The notes below the pieces were generated by a model. The model had not been told where the DNA came from, did not search any database, and saw nothing but the letters and a program-made list of their open reading frames with translations. A stretch of 64,000 nucleotides of DNA from Halomonas sp. 7T (GTDB lineage: Bacteria; Pseudomonadota; Gammaproteobacteria; Pseudomonadales; Halomonadaceae). Position numbers and translations under genes: made by a program. Shown piece by piece: positions 26,543-35,878 of the stretch. Location of the stretch: positions 2,170,001 through 2,234,000 of the forward strand of contig NZ_CP087112.1 of NCBI RefSeq assembly GCF_025643255.1, in the 5' to 3' direction. How positions within the stretch are numbered: position 1 is the stretch's first letter; each line of letters opens with the position of its first letter.

Positions 26543-27823
26543 TCAATTGCCGCGCACGGCGGTGAGATCAGGCAGCCAGGTTACGATGCCAGGAAATGCT
26601 ATCAGCACCACCAGAACAACGATTAAGGCGGCGTAGTAAGGCAGCATGGCTTTTACCAGGAATTCCATTGAGACCTTGCCGACGCCACACCCCACGTATA
26701 GGCAAGTGCCAACCGGTGGGGTTAACAGCCCAATCCCTAAAATAAAGGCCATTAGAACGCCAAAGTAAGCGGCATCAACACCCACCGATGTCACGATCGG
26801 TGCAAGCATTGGCGCCATAATCACCATGGCTGGCGTTAGATCCATTACAAACCCCACCAACAGCAGTAGCCCCGCCACAATCAGCAGCAGCAAAAACGGC
26901 TCCTGGGTAATCGCCTGTACTTGGCGCACTAAGGTTTGTGGAACCATGTTAATGGTTAAAAACCAGGCAATAACGGTGGCAAAAGCCAACAACATCATCA
27001 CCATGCCAGTAAGCCTTGCGGTGCGAATTAACATACCGCCCAACTCGCTGAGCTTAAATTCACGGTATACCAGCAGGGAAATCGCCAACGAATAGAGCAG
27101 CGCAGCAACGGCGGCTTCTGTGGCGGTAAACACGCCGCCAATAATGCCGCCAATAACGATCACAGGAAGTACCAGGGCTAGCCAGGCATCCTTAAACGCT
27201 TTCCACAAGCGATCCCAGCGGAATTGGCGAACGCCGCCACCCTGCTTGCTCGCTAGAATAAAGGTGGTCACCATTAGCGCCGCGCCAATTAACAGGCCAG
27301 GCACAATCCCCGCGATAAACAGACGACTGATCGACGTCTCGGTAACAATGCCATATAAAATAAGCGGTATAGACGGTGGAATAATAATGCCGATCACCGA
27401 CGATACGGTGTTAATCGCCGTGGCATTTGCGGCGGTGTAACCTTGCTGTTTCATTGAGGGGATCATCATCGCGCCGGTCGCTGCGGTATCCGCAACCGCC
27501 GAACCGCTGATCCCGCCAAAAAACATCGAACCGGTAATGGCTACCTGGCCAAGCCCGCCGCGCATAAAGCCAACTAACGCGCCAGCAAGCTCCATCAAGC
27601 GTCGTGCAATGCCACCATTACTCATCACTTCGCCGACGAGAATAAAGAAGGGAATCGCCAGTAGCGGGAAGCTATTCACGCCACGAATTGACTGCTCAAT
27701 CATAATCGATAGCGGGATATCAGACAGCACCGCCATGACTAAGGCTGCTACCCCTAGGCCAAACGCAATCGGCAAACCAATCACAATAGACGCCAATAAT
27801 ATGGCTAGAAAAATCCACAGCAT
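26543..27823 (-). CDS. TRAP transporter large permease (DctM family)
   Basis: 426 residues from ATG 27823, with AGGGGAG upstream; longer starts would run through dctQ. There are about twelve hydrophobic helices. The DctM family pattern is clear: ALVGFMRGGLGQVAITGSM, MFFGGISGSAVADTAA, INTVSSVIGIIIPPS, TPPVGTCLYVGCG. It would couple uptake of an organic acid to a sodium gradient. The position between gntK and the solute-binding gene, and the GntR operator before the operon, point to gluconate as the cargo. In many bacteria gluconate uses GntP-type permeases instead. Confidence 0.92.
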   Translation of the reverse strand: MLWIFLAILLASIVIGLPIAFGLGVAALVMAVLSDIPLSIMIEQSIRGVNSFPLLAIPFFILVGEVMSNGGIARRLMELAGALVGFMRGGLGQVAITGSMFFGGISGSAVADTAATGAMMIPSMKQQGYTAANATAINTVSSVIGIIIPPSIPLILYGIVTETSISRLFIAGIVPGLLIGAALMVTTFILASKQGGGVRQFRWDRLWKAFKDAWLALVLPVIVIGGIIGGVFTATEAAVAALLYSLAISLLVYREFKLSELGGMLIRTARLTGMVMMLLAFATVIAWFLTINMVPQTLVRQVQAITQEPFLLLLIVAGLLLLVGFVMDLTPAMVIMAPMLAPIVTSVGVDAAYFGVLMAFILGIGLLTPPVGTCLYVGCGVGKVSMEFLVKAMLPYYAALIVVLVVLIAFPGIVTWLPDLTAVRGN

Positions 27824-27825
27824 GA

Positions 27826-28455
27826 TTAACGCTCCCCTGGGAAGTCCGCCGATTGGCGATGCGGTTGACGGATAACTCCCACGCTGACCCACATCCGCCA
27901 AAGCGATACCGCCGCGATAAAAATGACGCACAGCACTAACGAAAGGCTGACCAAGCTTAGCGGCACGCCCATGATGGCGGAGCGCCCGCTTGAGCGCGTG
28001 AGCACTTGATAGCCACCCCAAATCATTACCAGCATCAAACCGCTAATAATCAGGTGTTGTAAGAAATAGAGCAGGTGCGCAACACGCAACGGCAAACGCC
28101 TTACCAGCGCATCAACCGCGATGTGCTCGTAGCGTGCAAACGCCGCTGCTGCGCCGATAAACACCAACCAGATAAACAGCATGCGCGCCAACTCATCGAC
28201 CCAAGGCAGTGAGTGATTGAACACAGAGCGGCCAACGACATTACTGGAAACCGCGACAATTAGCGCTGCCAAAATAGCGCCAATCAAATACTCCATAGCG
28301 AGCGTTAACCAGCGGAACAGCGCAGGACCCCGGCGCGTTTCGATGTCGATTTCCAGCAGCTTACGATTGGGATCATCTAAATAAACCGACGGATCTTCCA
28401 ACGTGGTCGCAGCCGAAGAGGATTCAGCGTTAGGAGGTGTTGAGGAGGGTGTCAT
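27826..28455 (-). CDS. TRAP transporter small permease (DctQ family)
   Basis: About 209 residues from ATG 28455, preceded by GGAGTTCTT; an ATG 39 bases earlier has no site. Four membrane helices follow an unusually long, hydrophilic N-terminal region of about 55 residues. A typical DctQ element is SLPWVDELARMLFIWLVFIG and WGGYQVLTRSSGRSAIMGVP. It would be the small subunit that pairs with DctM, whose ATG is 2 bases past the dctQ stop. Confidence 0.9.
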   Translation of the reverse strand: MTPSSTPPNAESSSAATTLEDPSVYLDDPNRKLLEIDIETRRGPALFRWLTLAMEYLIGAILAALIVAVSSNVVGRSVFNHSLPWVDELARMLFIWLVFIGAAAAFARYEHIAVDALVRRLPLRVAHLLYFLQHLIISGLMLVMIWGGYQVLTRSSGRSAIMGVPLSLVSLSLVLCVIFIAAVSLWRMWVSVGVIRQPHRQSADFPGER

Positions 28456-28527
28456 AAGAACTCCAAGGGGCACTGACACGTCGGGCAGGCACAATGGCCT
28501 GCCCGAGAACGTGCTAAATAGTGCTTG

Positions 28528-29601
28528 TTAGTTGCTGCTTTCTTCGACAATCTGCTGGATTTCAGCGATCAGATCTTCACCGATACGCGGCGCCCACTCT
28601 TCATAAACTGGCTGCACGGCGTCTTGGAAAGCGGCTAACTGCTCATCGCTCAAGCGAGTGATTTGCATACCGCGTGCTTCCAACTGTTCACGCGACCAGT
28701 CGTCATACTCAGCAGAGAGCTGGATTTCGTACTCCGCTGATTGAAGTGCAGCTTCCTGAACCAGCGCTTGGTACTCAGGTGCCATGCGGTTCCAAGTGCG
28801 CTCTGAAAGCATCATGATAAATGGCGTGTAGACGTGGCGAGTTTCGGTGCCGTAGTCCTGCACTTCGTTGAAGTTAGAGGTCAGAATGGTGCTCCAGGGA
28901 TTCTCCTGACCGTCCACAACGCCTTGCTCAAGTGCTGAAAATAGCTCACCGAAGGCCATTGGCGTTGGGTTGGCGCCGAGCGATTCCCAAATCGCCAGAT
29001 GCACCGGATTCTGCATGGTACGTACGCTCAGGCCGCGCACGTCCAAGCCTGCAACATCCTCAGGCGACTCAACCGGACGCGCGCTGTTAGAGAGCTGGCG
29101 GTAGCCGTTTTCAGAGAAGGCCAGCGCTTTTAGACCTGTGCCCTCAAACGCATCGAGCATTTCCTGGGCAACGTCACTCTGCATAACAGCAACCGCGGCT
29201 TCGCGGCTCGGCAGCAGAAACGGAAGGTCAAACACAGAAAGCGCTTGCACATAGCCGGTGGTCGCCGAGCTGGAGGGGTAGGTCATGTCCAACGTGCCAG
29301 TTTGCAGCATTTCCATCATTTGGACGTCATCGCCCAACTGGCTGTTTGGGAAAACATTGACCGTAATACGACCATCCGTACGCTGCTCAAGAATTTCGCC
29401 GAAGTACTGGCTAGAAAGAAACTGCGGCGATGTTTCAGACAGGCCAATGCCCATACGTAAGGTATGGCTTCCATGGTCAGCTACTACCTCGCCTTCAATA
29501 GCGGGTGGATCAGAAAGTTCCGGACTTTGAGCATGTGCCATGCCAAAAGTTAGAGTGGTCGCACCGACCAGAGTAAGCGTGCTGCGCCAAATCGTTGTCA
29601 T
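28528..29601 (-). CDS. TRAP solute-binding protein (DctP family), probably for gluconate
   Basis: 357 residues with a signal peptide ending at AHAQ. The DctP family is clear from GIGLSETSPQFLSSQYFGE, the NSQLGDDVQMMEMLQTGTLD stretch, and the substrate-anchoring Arg region LDVRGLSVRTMQNPVH. It would bind the substrate in the periplasm and hand it to DctQM. It is first in the operon, 101 bases downstream of the GntR-type operator. The ligand is inferred from context only; acidic residues are plentiful as in halophile exported proteins. Confidence 0.9.
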   Translation of the reverse strand: MTTIWRSTLTLVGATTLTFGMAHAQSPELSDPPAIEGEVVADHGSHTLRMGIGLSETSPQFLSSQYFGEILEQRTDGRITVNVFPNSQLGDDVQMMEMLQTGTLDMTYPSSSATTGYVQALSVFDLPFLLPSREAAVAVMQSDVAQEMLDAFEGTGLKALAFSENGYRQLSNSARPVESPEDVAGLDVRGLSVRTMQNPVHLAIWESLGANPTPMAFGELFSALEQGVVDGQENPWSTILTSNFNEVQDYGTETRHVYTPFIMMLSERTWNRMAPEYQALVQEAALQSAEYEIQLSAEYDDWSREQLEARGMQITRLSDEQLAAFQDAVQPVYEEWAPRIGEDLIAEIQQIVEESSN

Positions 29602-29701
29602 GACGTTATCTCCAGAATAGTCGTTGTTGTTGGTGTGCTATTTATCAAAAGCCTATCGAATCGTATCGGCCATCAGATTAACGACGTATGTTTAAATAAA
29701 T

Positions 29702-29715
29702 TGTTACCGGTAACA
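29702..29715. promoter_or_regulatory. GntR-type operator
   Basis: TGTTACCGGTAACA is a perfect 14-bp palindrome, with further match TTG..CATT around it. It equals the core of E. coli GntR binding sites (ATGTTACC...GTAACAT). It lies 101 bases before the dctP ATG, in the promoter region of the TRAP-gntK operon, and gntR itself is four genes away. Confidence 0.85.
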
Positions 29716-29850
29716 TTCGATAGATGAAGGCTAGCTATCGCGTCTCGCTGTGTCAAAACAAAACGTCAAACTTGCGACCAACGTCTAGGGATAGCTACTC
29801 TCTGTCTTGCAGGCTACATTACGTGCTATGCATTCTGTCCCGGAGTCGAC

Positions 29851-30300
29851 ATGCCAGCGCCAGACCCTTGTACCGAGCTTGAGCTAGACCACCAGCTCTG
29901 CTTTGCGCTCTATTCAACGTCACTGATGATGACCAAAGTTTATAAACCGCTACTTAAAGAGTTAGGGCTTACTTACCCTCAATACCTTGCCATGCTAGTT
30001 CTGTGGCAAGAAGATGGCATTACCGTTGGCACATTAAGTAAGCGCTTACTCACTGATCCAGGCTCCTTAACTCCGCTGTTAAAGCGGCTTGAAAATGAGC
30101 AACTCCTCGTCCGTCAGCGTAGCCACCAAGACGAGCGAGTCGTCGAATTATTCTTAACGCACAAAGGCCGTTCACTGAGAGCGCAGGCCCGCCATATTCC
30201 CAGCTGTATCGTCAACGCCAGTGAAAAATCCGTGGAAACCCTGACTCAGCTTAAAGAGGATTTAGCCCAATTGCGCGAAAGCCTACAGAAGCTTCAGTAA
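29851..30300 (+). CDS. ohrR: OhrR-type MarR-family repressor
   Basis: 149 residues. The redox Cys17 lies in the N-terminal helix (LDHQLCFALYSTS), as in the reactive Cys of OhrR. The winged helix is ITVGTLSKRLLTDPGSLTPLLKRL then RQRSHQDERVVELFLT. Oxidation of that Cys by organic peroxides would release the ohr promoter. It precedes ohr by about 150 bases in the same direction, with a terminator between, so each has its own transcript. Confidence 0.93.
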   Translation: MPAPDPCTELELDHQLCFALYSTSLMMTKVYKPLLKELGLTYPQYLAMLVLWQEDGITVGTLSKRLLTDPGSLTPLLKRLENEQLLVRQRSHQDERVVELFLTHKGRSLRAQARHIPSCIVNASEKSVETLTQLKEDLAQLRESLQKLQ

Positions 30301-30334
30301 CTGAGTTTCAATAACAAAGTTCCAATAACCCCGC

Positions 30335-30362
30335 AGGCACCCCCTTGAGGTGCCTACTTTTT
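30335..30362 (+). terminator. Rho-independent terminator after ohrR
   Basis: AGGCACC (30335-30341) pairs with GGTGCCT (30349-30355) across a 7-base loop, followed by ACTTTTT. It lies 35 bases after the ohrR stop. Confidence 0.75.
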
Positions 30363-30374
30363 CCATCAATTTAC

Positions 30375-30384
30375 TTGCGCGCAA
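30375..30384. promoter_or_regulatory. TTGCGCGCAA palindrome before ohr, possible OhrR site
   Basis: A perfect 10-bp dyad lies 73 bases before the ohr ATG and in front of an AT-rich stretch that could hold the -10. OhrR operators are short AT-edged dyads in promoter regions, but I cannot confirm that this is one. Confidence 0.3.
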
Positions 30385-30456
30385 AATAAAGCTGCACTAA
30401 ATTAAAGTCGCTACACATGTCATTCACTTACAACAACCACCTATAGGAAATAACGT

Positions 30457-30882
30457 ATGTCTATCGAAACAATTGCTTACCGCGCTCACGCTACAGCTAA
30501 TGGCGGCCGCGAAGGCCATGCTAAATCTTCTGATGGCGCGCTGAACGTTCAGCTCAGCACACCTAAAGAGTTAGGTGGCGCAGGCGGTGAAGGCACCAAC
30601 CCTGAGCAACTGTTTGCAGCAGGCTACTCGGCTTGCTTTTTAGGCGCTCTTAAGCACGTGGCAAGCCAGGAAAAAGTGACGCTACCCGAAGATACTCAAA
30701 TCGACGGCAGTGTGGGTATTGGCGCTATTCCTACCGGTTTCGGTATCGAAGTGGAGCTTAAAATTAGCCTGCCTGGCTTAGAAAAAGATGTAGCGCAAAC
30801 ATTGGTCGATAAAGCTCACATCGTTTGCCCCTACTCTAATGCTACCCGCGGCAATATTGATGTCACACTGACCCTGGTTTAA
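30457..30882 (+). CDS. ohr: Organic hydroperoxide resistance protein Ohr
   Basis: 141 residues. The catalytic cysteines are Cys60 ([12 protein letters not shown]) and Cys124 ([16 protein letters not shown]), the classic Ohr spacing. It reduces organic and fatty-acid hydroperoxides with lipoylated proteins as reductant. It sits beside ohrR as in most ohr loci. The start is ATG 30457 with AGGAAATAACGT upstream. Confidence 0.97.
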   Translation: MSIETIAYRAHATANGGREGHAKSSDGALNVQLSTPKELGGAGGEGTNPEQLFAAGYSACFLGALKHVASQEKVTLPEDTQIDGSVGIGAIPTGFGIEVELKISLPGLEKDVAQTLVDKAHIVCPYSNATRGNIDVTLTLV

Positions 30883-31089
30883 TCACCCAGCGCTCCGTCC
30901 ACCGTCTTGCCTGCGTGCAAGGCGGTACTGCCACAGCCCTTTTTAATCATTGCCCATCTGTCTATTTTATTAATAGGCTAACGAAATCACCGTGTGACTC
31001 TTCTTGTACGTCCCCACATATCGATAGCCCAATCAGCTAGTCTAAGAGTCTGCACAGCTTTTTTTCATCTGTTTAACAGCGAGGCGACT

Positions 31090-31947
31090 ATGAGCGATAC
31101 GACCTACACGCCACCACGCGTATGGAAGTGGGAACCTGGGAACGGTGGTCAGTTTGCCAACATCAATCGTCCTGTGGCGGGCGCCACTCACGAGAAGCCG
31201 TTACCCGTCGGCAAGCACCCGCTGCAGCTATACTCGCTGGCAACCCCCAACGGCGTGAAAGTCACCGTGATGCTTGAAGAGCTGCTCGAAAAAGGCATTA
31301 CAGCGGCAGAGTACGACGCGTACCTGATACAGATTGGTGAAGGCGACCAGTTTGGCAGCGGTTTTGTGGAGGTGAACCCCAACTCCAAAATTCCGGCGTT
31401 GATGGATCACAGTGTTAATCCGCCCCAGCGGGTATTTGAGTCAGGCGCTATTTTGCTGTACTTGGCAGAAAAATTTAATGCCTTCTTACCCGCAGATCCA
31501 GCCAAGCGCACCGAATGCCTCTCGTGGCTATTTTGGCAAATGGGCAGCGCACCGATGCTGGGCGGCGGTTTTGGACATTTTTATGCCTACGCGCCGGAAA
31601 AATACCAGTACCCCATTGACCGCTACACCATGGAAGTGAAGCGTCAGCTGGACGTACTGGATCGGCATTTAGCGGATAACCGCTTTATGGCAGGTGATGA
31701 GTATACGATTGCCGACATGGCGATCTACCCATGGTACGGGGCGCTGGTGAAAAACCGCGTTTACGAAGCCGCTGAATTTCTTGAGGCACATACCTACCAG
31801 CATGTTATACGCTGGACTGAAGAAATTGACGCGCGCCCTGCCGTTCAACGAGGCCGCATGGTCAACCGTACCTGGGGCGAGCCAAGCGAGCAGCTCCCTG
31901 AGCGTCACGATGCCAGTGACTTCGATCAACTGCAGATCAATAATTAA
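31090..31947 (+). CDS. yghU: Glutathione S-transferase / disulfide reductase YghU
   Basis: 285 residues from ATG 31090 (GAGG upstream). The sequence follows E. coli YghU along its length: FANINRPVAGATHEKPLPVG, then QLYSLATPNGVKVTVMLEE for the thioredoxin-like half, FVEVNPNSKIPAL, and RHDASDF near the end. These Nu-class enzymes bind two glutathione molecules and reduce disulfides. The long N-terminal extension of about 45 residues before the fold is a hallmark. It follows ohr, which is in keeping with a redox-defence cluster, though transcripts seem separate. Confidence 0.93.
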   Translation: MSDTTYTPPRVWKWEPGNGGQFANINRPVAGATHEKPLPVGKHPLQLYSLATPNGVKVTVMLEELLEKGITAAEYDAYLIQIGEGDQFGSGFVEVNPNSKIPALMDHSVNPPQRVFESGAILLYLAEKFNAFLPADPAKRTECLSWLFWQMGSAPMLGGGFGHFYAYAPEKYQYPIDRYTMEVKRQLDVLDRHLADNRFMAGDEYTIADMAIYPWYGALVKNRVYEAAEFLEAHTYQHVIRWTEEIDARPAVQRGRMVNRTWGEPSEQLPERHDASDFDQLQINN

Positions 31948-31959
31948 CGGTAAGAGTGA

Positions 31960-31981
31960 GCATTGCCAAGGAGGGCAATGC
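31960..31981. repeat. 8-bp stem inverted repeat after yghU
   Basis: GCATTGCC and GGCAATGC flank AAGGAG. It lies 12 bases past the yghU stop and could be a weak terminator or transcript end stabiliser, but no T run follows. Confidence 0.4.
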
Positions 31982-32034
31982 GTGACACCGTGGAATCACC
32001 TCTAAGCAGGGGGATATAGGCACGCCCCGCAGGG

Positions 32035-32556
32035 CTAATGAGGCCCGCGAACGCCCGACAAGCTTGAGCCGTCACCCTCTTCATCACGCCTCACTACGCT
32101 CAACGAGCCGTCGGTTTCTAGCACTACGGCTTCCACCGCGCTAAGTTGCCCAATGCCACTGCTGCGCACCGCTGAGCGCACTTCTTCTTTGGTAACCCGA
32201 GCTTGGCGCAAAGCCGCCGTTAAGTATTCTCCACGGTATAGCAGCATTAACGGCTCTCCCGTTATCAACCGCTTCACCCAGCTGACGCGTACGCTTAACC
32301 AGGTAATCACAAACTGAAGAGAAATAAGCAGCGCAAGGGCTAGCGCGCCTTCCGCCAAGGCAATGTCTTTTGACAACAGTACGGTCGCCAACGTGGAACC
32401 CAGCGCCACGGTCACAATCAGGTCGAAAGCATTCATTTTAGACAGCGTTCGGTTTCCCGAAATACGCAAAAAGGCCACGAGCACGCCGTAAGCAAGCACC
32501 CCCACTATTAACGTCCGCAGAAAACTTTCCCAACTGCTAAAAAAAACCATATCCAT
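32035..32556 (-). CDS. DUF421/YetF-like membrane protein
   Basis: 173 residues. Three N-terminal helices (about 10-30, 40-60, 65-90) precede a soluble domain. The family motif FLRISGNRTLSKMNAFDLIVTVALGS is present and the C-terminal domain (GEPLMLLYRGEYLTAALRQARVTKEEVRSAVR) is typical of YetF proteins. The function is not established; homologues are linked to spore or stress resistance. Two adjacent ATG codons (32556 and 32550) both could start it. Confidence 0.88.
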   Translation of the reverse strand: MDMVFFSSWESFLRTLIVGVLAYGVLVAFLRISGNRTLSKMNAFDLIVTVALGSTLATVLLSKDIALAEGALALALLISLQFVITWLSVRVSWVKRLITGEPLMLLYRGEYLTAALRQARVTKEEVRSAVRSSGIGQLSAVEAVVLETDGSLSVVRRDEEGDGSSLSGVRGPH

Positions 32557-32661
32557 ATGAGCCTGGCTCCCCGTTCGTTACTACTCGGTGAATGAACCTT
32601 ACCCACTGAGTGTAGTGAGGATGGAGCGCAGGTCATAGGGGTTGCGATTATGGGTGGCGAT

Positions 32662-32988
32662 TCAATCGCTGGCGTGCTCTTTCCACCAGTCGGCATAGGA
32701 GCTGTTATGAGGGGCAAAACCACCTTGATCGGGCGCCCCATCTTGCCACCAGACAGGGCCGCGTTCGCCAAGTGCCTCTTTGGCCGCTTGCACGCCCTCG
32801 CGCGCTTGGCGCAGTGCAGTTTCGTCGTTTTGCTGTTGAGCGCTACGCACCGCTCGCCGAGCTTTCATTAACGCTTTAATGTGGGTGCGCTTTTCATCTT
32901 CGCTAAGGTGAGGGTCGGTACAGCGCCATAGCCGATTTTTAGCGACAAAGTAGCGGCCATCAGGCGTATGTGGATATTTATTGGCCAT
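32662..32988 (-). CDS. Conserved small hypothetical protein
   Basis: 108 residues from ATG 32988 (GGAGAGGGCGGT upstream). I recognise no named family for certain. The N terminus, KYPHTPDGRYFVAKNRLWRC, contains a beta-rich motif seen in several proteobacterial hypothetical proteins. The middle is a charged helical region (KALMKARRAVRSAQQ), and the end has Trp pairs (GPVWWQDGAPDQGG, YADWWKEH). It is likely cytosolic. It lies between the LpxR-like and YetF-like genes. Confidence 0.7.
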   Translation of the reverse strand: MANKYPHTPDGRYFVAKNRLWRCTDPHLSEDEKRTHIKALMKARRAVRSAQQQNDETALRQAREGVQAAKEALGERGPVWWQDGAPDQGGFAPHNSSYADWWKEHASD

Positions 32989-33022
32989 ACCGCCCTCTCC
33001 TTGCTTAAGCATGCTGATTAAT

Positions 33023-34012
33023 TCAGAAACGTTTAGTCAGCGTGACTTCACCAAATTTATCCTGCTCATCTTGCCCGTCAAACTCACGGGTTCGTTGAAC
33101 CGCTGCATAGGTGACCTGCCAATCTTCCCACGCTAGCGCAAGCCCAGCCGAGGCATCGGCAACCCACTCTTTGCGATCAACCGTGTGGCTATTAGAGAAT
33201 GTATTGCCGTCCAACGTAAGGTTTTGGGCCATGTAGTAGCCCTCAATATTAGCAAACAGGTACCACTGCCAGCCGGTGCTACTTCGCATGAGATGGCGGC
33301 TGCCAGGATTAGGCGTCAGTGTGGGTATGCCCTGGGCATCGTCTCCCCAGCGAACACTGTAACCTGCACTTGCGTAGGTATATAAGTTACCCAGTGCAGC
33401 ACCAACGCTTGGCCCGTGGGCAAACTGCTTTCCCGCTAACGAGATATCGTGCCACCACTGGCGGCGCAGCGTGAGGTTGACCAACGGCTCATCGCCCAGT
33501 TGGTTTGACCAACCACGGGGGCGGTCGCTATCGGTAACGCGATGGACTTCTCGCTGGATACTGTCTGCGAGAGAAGATGGCCCCACCAGGCCGATATCAA
33601 TATGTAAGTCGGTTGCCTGAGTCCAACGGCCAGCAGGCACGTCTTCATAAAGCGACAAACCTGCGTAAACGAGCCCTGCATAGGGGCGGTCATCTTCGAT
33701 TAAGCGCCGCTGTTCAATCTCATTGGGCGTATAAATTTGATGAACAAGACGATATGAGGCCCGTTCCGCTTGGCTGATAAGTGCATTCGGTATTATGGCA
33801 GCGACGCGTTGCGTCCAGCTTTGGGGTTCAGGTGTAAATGTCCAGTTTAGCTCAAAGCCGCTGGTATAGTGCCCGTCGTCGCTACTGGCCAAGCCATCGT
33901 TTTCAAACGTTAATGAGAGTGAACTGTCATTCGCCAGCACCACACCGGACAGCAGGCTTAGCGGCAAAGCAGCTGTCAGCACCGTTCTGCATAACGCAGA
34001 GGATTTTTTCAT
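33023..34012 (-). CDS. LpxR-family lipid A deacylase-like outer-membrane protein (DUF2219)
   Basis: About 329 residues from ATG 34012 (AAGGAACGAGCG upstream). A signal peptide ends at LANDS. The mature part is a beta-barrel: alternating hydrophobic strands and an aromatic C-terminal Phe (TKRF). The LpxR signature SLTFENDGLASSDDGHYTSG with the FENDxxxxxDxxYTxG form is present, and GPSVGAALGN lies later. Salmonella LpxR removes the 3'-acyloxyacyl chain from lipid A. A catalytic role here is inferred from the family, as not all DUF2219 proteins are tested. Confidence 0.8.
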   Translation of the reverse strand: MKKSSALCRTVLTAALPLSLLSGVVLANDSSLSLTFENDGLASSDDGHYTSGFELNWTFTPEPQSWTQRVAAIIPNALISQAERASYRLVHQIYTPNEIEQRRLIEDDRPYAGLVYAGLSLYEDVPAGRWTQATDLHIDIGLVGPSSLADSIQREVHRVTDSDRPRGWSNQLGDEPLVNLTLRRQWWHDISLAGKQFAHGPSVGAALGNLYTYASAGYSVRWGDDAQGIPTLTPNPGSRHLMRSSTGWQWYLFANIEGYYMAQNLTLDGNTFSNSHTVDRKEWVADASAGLALAWEDWQVTYAAVQRTREFDGQDEQDKFGEVTLTKRF

Positions 34013-34218
34013 CGCTCGTTCCTTGAGTACGTTGGATAAGGGTCGCTTGCTAACAAACAGGTGTGATTGTATGTAATTGTACAAATAGATAGCAAGCGTA
34101 CCTCTTAGTCATTGACCGTCGACGTTCAATTCCGCTGACGCTTATGACTACGCCCTAGCCCTCTCAATGACTCGCCTATGATGTGCCTCTCGATGCCCAC
34201 CTCTTCCTTACGAAACCT

Positions 34219-34758
34219 TTAGCGATCGCGTAGTAACCATTGGGGCGTAATCTCATGCTGGCCATTCTCATCAGTAATAAACAGTGAGCCATCGCTAATC
34301 ATGACAGCCCAGTTAATAGCGCGAGGGAGATCTGCCGCAACGGTGGATAAGGCTTCTTGGGGCAGCCCGGCCACATGAACATTTTTCAGTGCCGAAACGG
34401 ACGGCAATACCTTGCTTTCCCAAATATCGACCCGCCCATATGCCAATAGCGAGACCCGCTCAGCGCGGCGCGAACACCAGGTAAGACGCTCCGCATCCGG
34501 CAGCCCTACCTCTACCCAGTGCAGCACTCGGCCATCTAAGCTTTTTTCCCACAAAGCAGGTTCGTCCACATCGGAAAGCCCACGCCCGAAGGCCAGTGCC
34601 TCGCTGTACCAGAGTATGTAAGCAATCAGACGCGCACACATTCGGTCTTCGGTTTCAGACGGGTGGCGGGCCACGGTAAACCGCAGCGTTTCATAAACAT
34701 TGCGGTCAAGGTCGGTAAGGTTGATATCAACTTTATAAGGGGTAGCACTTAACGCCAT
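34219..34758 (-). CDS. yaeQ: YaeQ family protein
   Basis: 179 residues matching the family: TPYKVDINLTDLDRNVYE, TVARHPSETEDRMCARLIAY, and the HWVEVGLPDAERL segment. YaeQ has a PD-(D/E)XK nuclease-like fold; its cellular role is unsettled. It stands alone, about 235 bases from the next gene on its left and 205 from the LpxR-like start. Only a short intergenic gap with no strong feature separates it from neighbours. Confidence 0.9.
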   Translation of the reverse strand: MALSATPYKVDINLTDLDRNVYETLRFTVARHPSETEDRMCARLIAYILWYSEALAFGRGLSDVDEPALWEKSLDGRVLHWVEVGLPDAERLTWCSRRAERVSLLAYGRVDIWESKVLPSVSALKNVHVAGLPQEALSTVAADLPRAINWAVMISDGSLFITDENGQHEITPQWLLRDR

Positions 34759-34934
34759 AGGGAATATCCATCTAAAATTTGCGTCAGTGTAGCGGATTTA
34801 GAGAAACGATTTATCAAAACACAAGGTGGCCGTGCGCTAAACCGCCCGGTAATCCGTTAATAAAGGAAGCGCTTAGTGGCACTGCGGTGCCATTCAAGCA
34901 TCGCTAAGGAGGATTACAGCCATTTTCGGGTTAC

Positions 34935-34966
34935 ATAAAAGAGGGGTGACGTCGCCGCCACCCCTC
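34935..34966 (-). terminator. Rho-independent terminator of the acyl-CoA operon
   Basis: GAGGGGTG (34941-34948) pairs with CACCCCTC (34959-34966) across a 10-base loop. Read on the minus strand a TTTTAT follows. It lies just past the enoyl-CoA hydratase stop. Confidence 0.75.
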
Positions 34967-34994
34967 GTTAACCAAAAATCTTGCAGACTAAAGA

Positions 34995-35768
34995 TTAGAA
35001 ATTGGCTTTACGCTTCTCAACAAAGGCGCTCATGCCCTCTTTTTGCTCCTCGCCTGCAAAACAGAGCGCGAACAGGCTGGTTTCCAGCGCCAAGGCGCTA
35101 CCGAGGTCTTGATCCAACCCATCATGTACGGCTTGCTTGGCACCGCGCACCGAGTGCGGACCGTTGCCTTTCAGCTGCTTGGTGAGCTCTTCCACATAGC
35201 TTTCAAGCTCTGCTTGGGGCATCACGCGGTTAACTAACCCAATGCGCAGCGCTTCCTGAGCATCGATTTTGCGGCCCGTAGTGACCAGATCAATGGCCAT
35301 AGCGGGGCCAACACGACGTGGCAAACGCTGGGTACCGCCAAAGCCGGGAATCACACCAAGCAATACTTCAGGCTGCCCGAAAACAGCATTATCGCTTGCT
35401 ACCGCCCAGTCGCAGGCCAGTGCCAGTTCGCAGCCGCCGCCAAGGCAAAACCCATTAACGAGCGCGACCACCGGCACGGGTAACGTTTCTAGGCGTTTAA
35501 TGGTGCGCAGCGCCTGGCTTGCGAAAGCACGGGCTTCTTCAGGCGTTTTATCGCGCATTTCGGTGATATCCGCCCCGGCAACAAACGACTTTTCACCAGC
35601 GCCGGTAATCAGCACCGCGCGCAAATGGGGATGCGCCTCTAGCTCGACAAGGTGTGACTCCAACGCGCTTAGCACCTCGCTATTCAGCGCGTTGAGTGCC
35701 TTAGGACGGTTAATCGTCAGACGCACCACACCCTCATTATCAATTTTCTCAATGACTGCGTCGCTCAT
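34995..35768 (-). CDS. Enoyl-CoA hydratase (crotonase family)
   Basis: 257 residues. The crotonase pattern is seen in [34 protein letters not shown], and the two catalytic Glu positions in [19 protein letters not shown]. It should hydrate short-chain 2-enoyl-CoA. Its neighbours are 3-hydroxyacyl-CoA dehydrogenase, an acyl-CoA ligase and an acyl-CoA dehydrogenase on the same strand, giving all steps of one beta-oxidation turn except the thiolase. The ATG 35768 has AAGGAG upstream. A methylthioacryloyl-CoA hydratase (DmdD/AcuH-like) role is possible. Confidence 0.92.
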   Translation of the reverse strand: MSDAVIEKIDNEGVVRLTINRPKALNALNSEVLSALESHLVELEAHPHLRAVLITGAGEKSFVAGADITEMRDKTPEEARAFASQALRTIKRLETLPVPVVALVNGFCLGGGCELALACDWAVASDNAVFGQPEVLLGVIPGFGGTQRLPRRVGPAMAIDLVTTGRKIDAQEALRIGLVNRVMPQAELESYVEELTKQLKGNGPHSVRGAKQAVHDGLDQDLGSALALETSLFALCFAGEEQKEGMSAFVEKRKANF

Positions 35769-35878
35769 ACTGGCTCCTTAATTGTTATTACGCATGACAG
35801 TGAATACCCAACAACCCTAGCGAACGCTTGGTTGGTAGGCAATCACTTCTTTTGTCGAGCCTAGCGGCGTTGACGATT

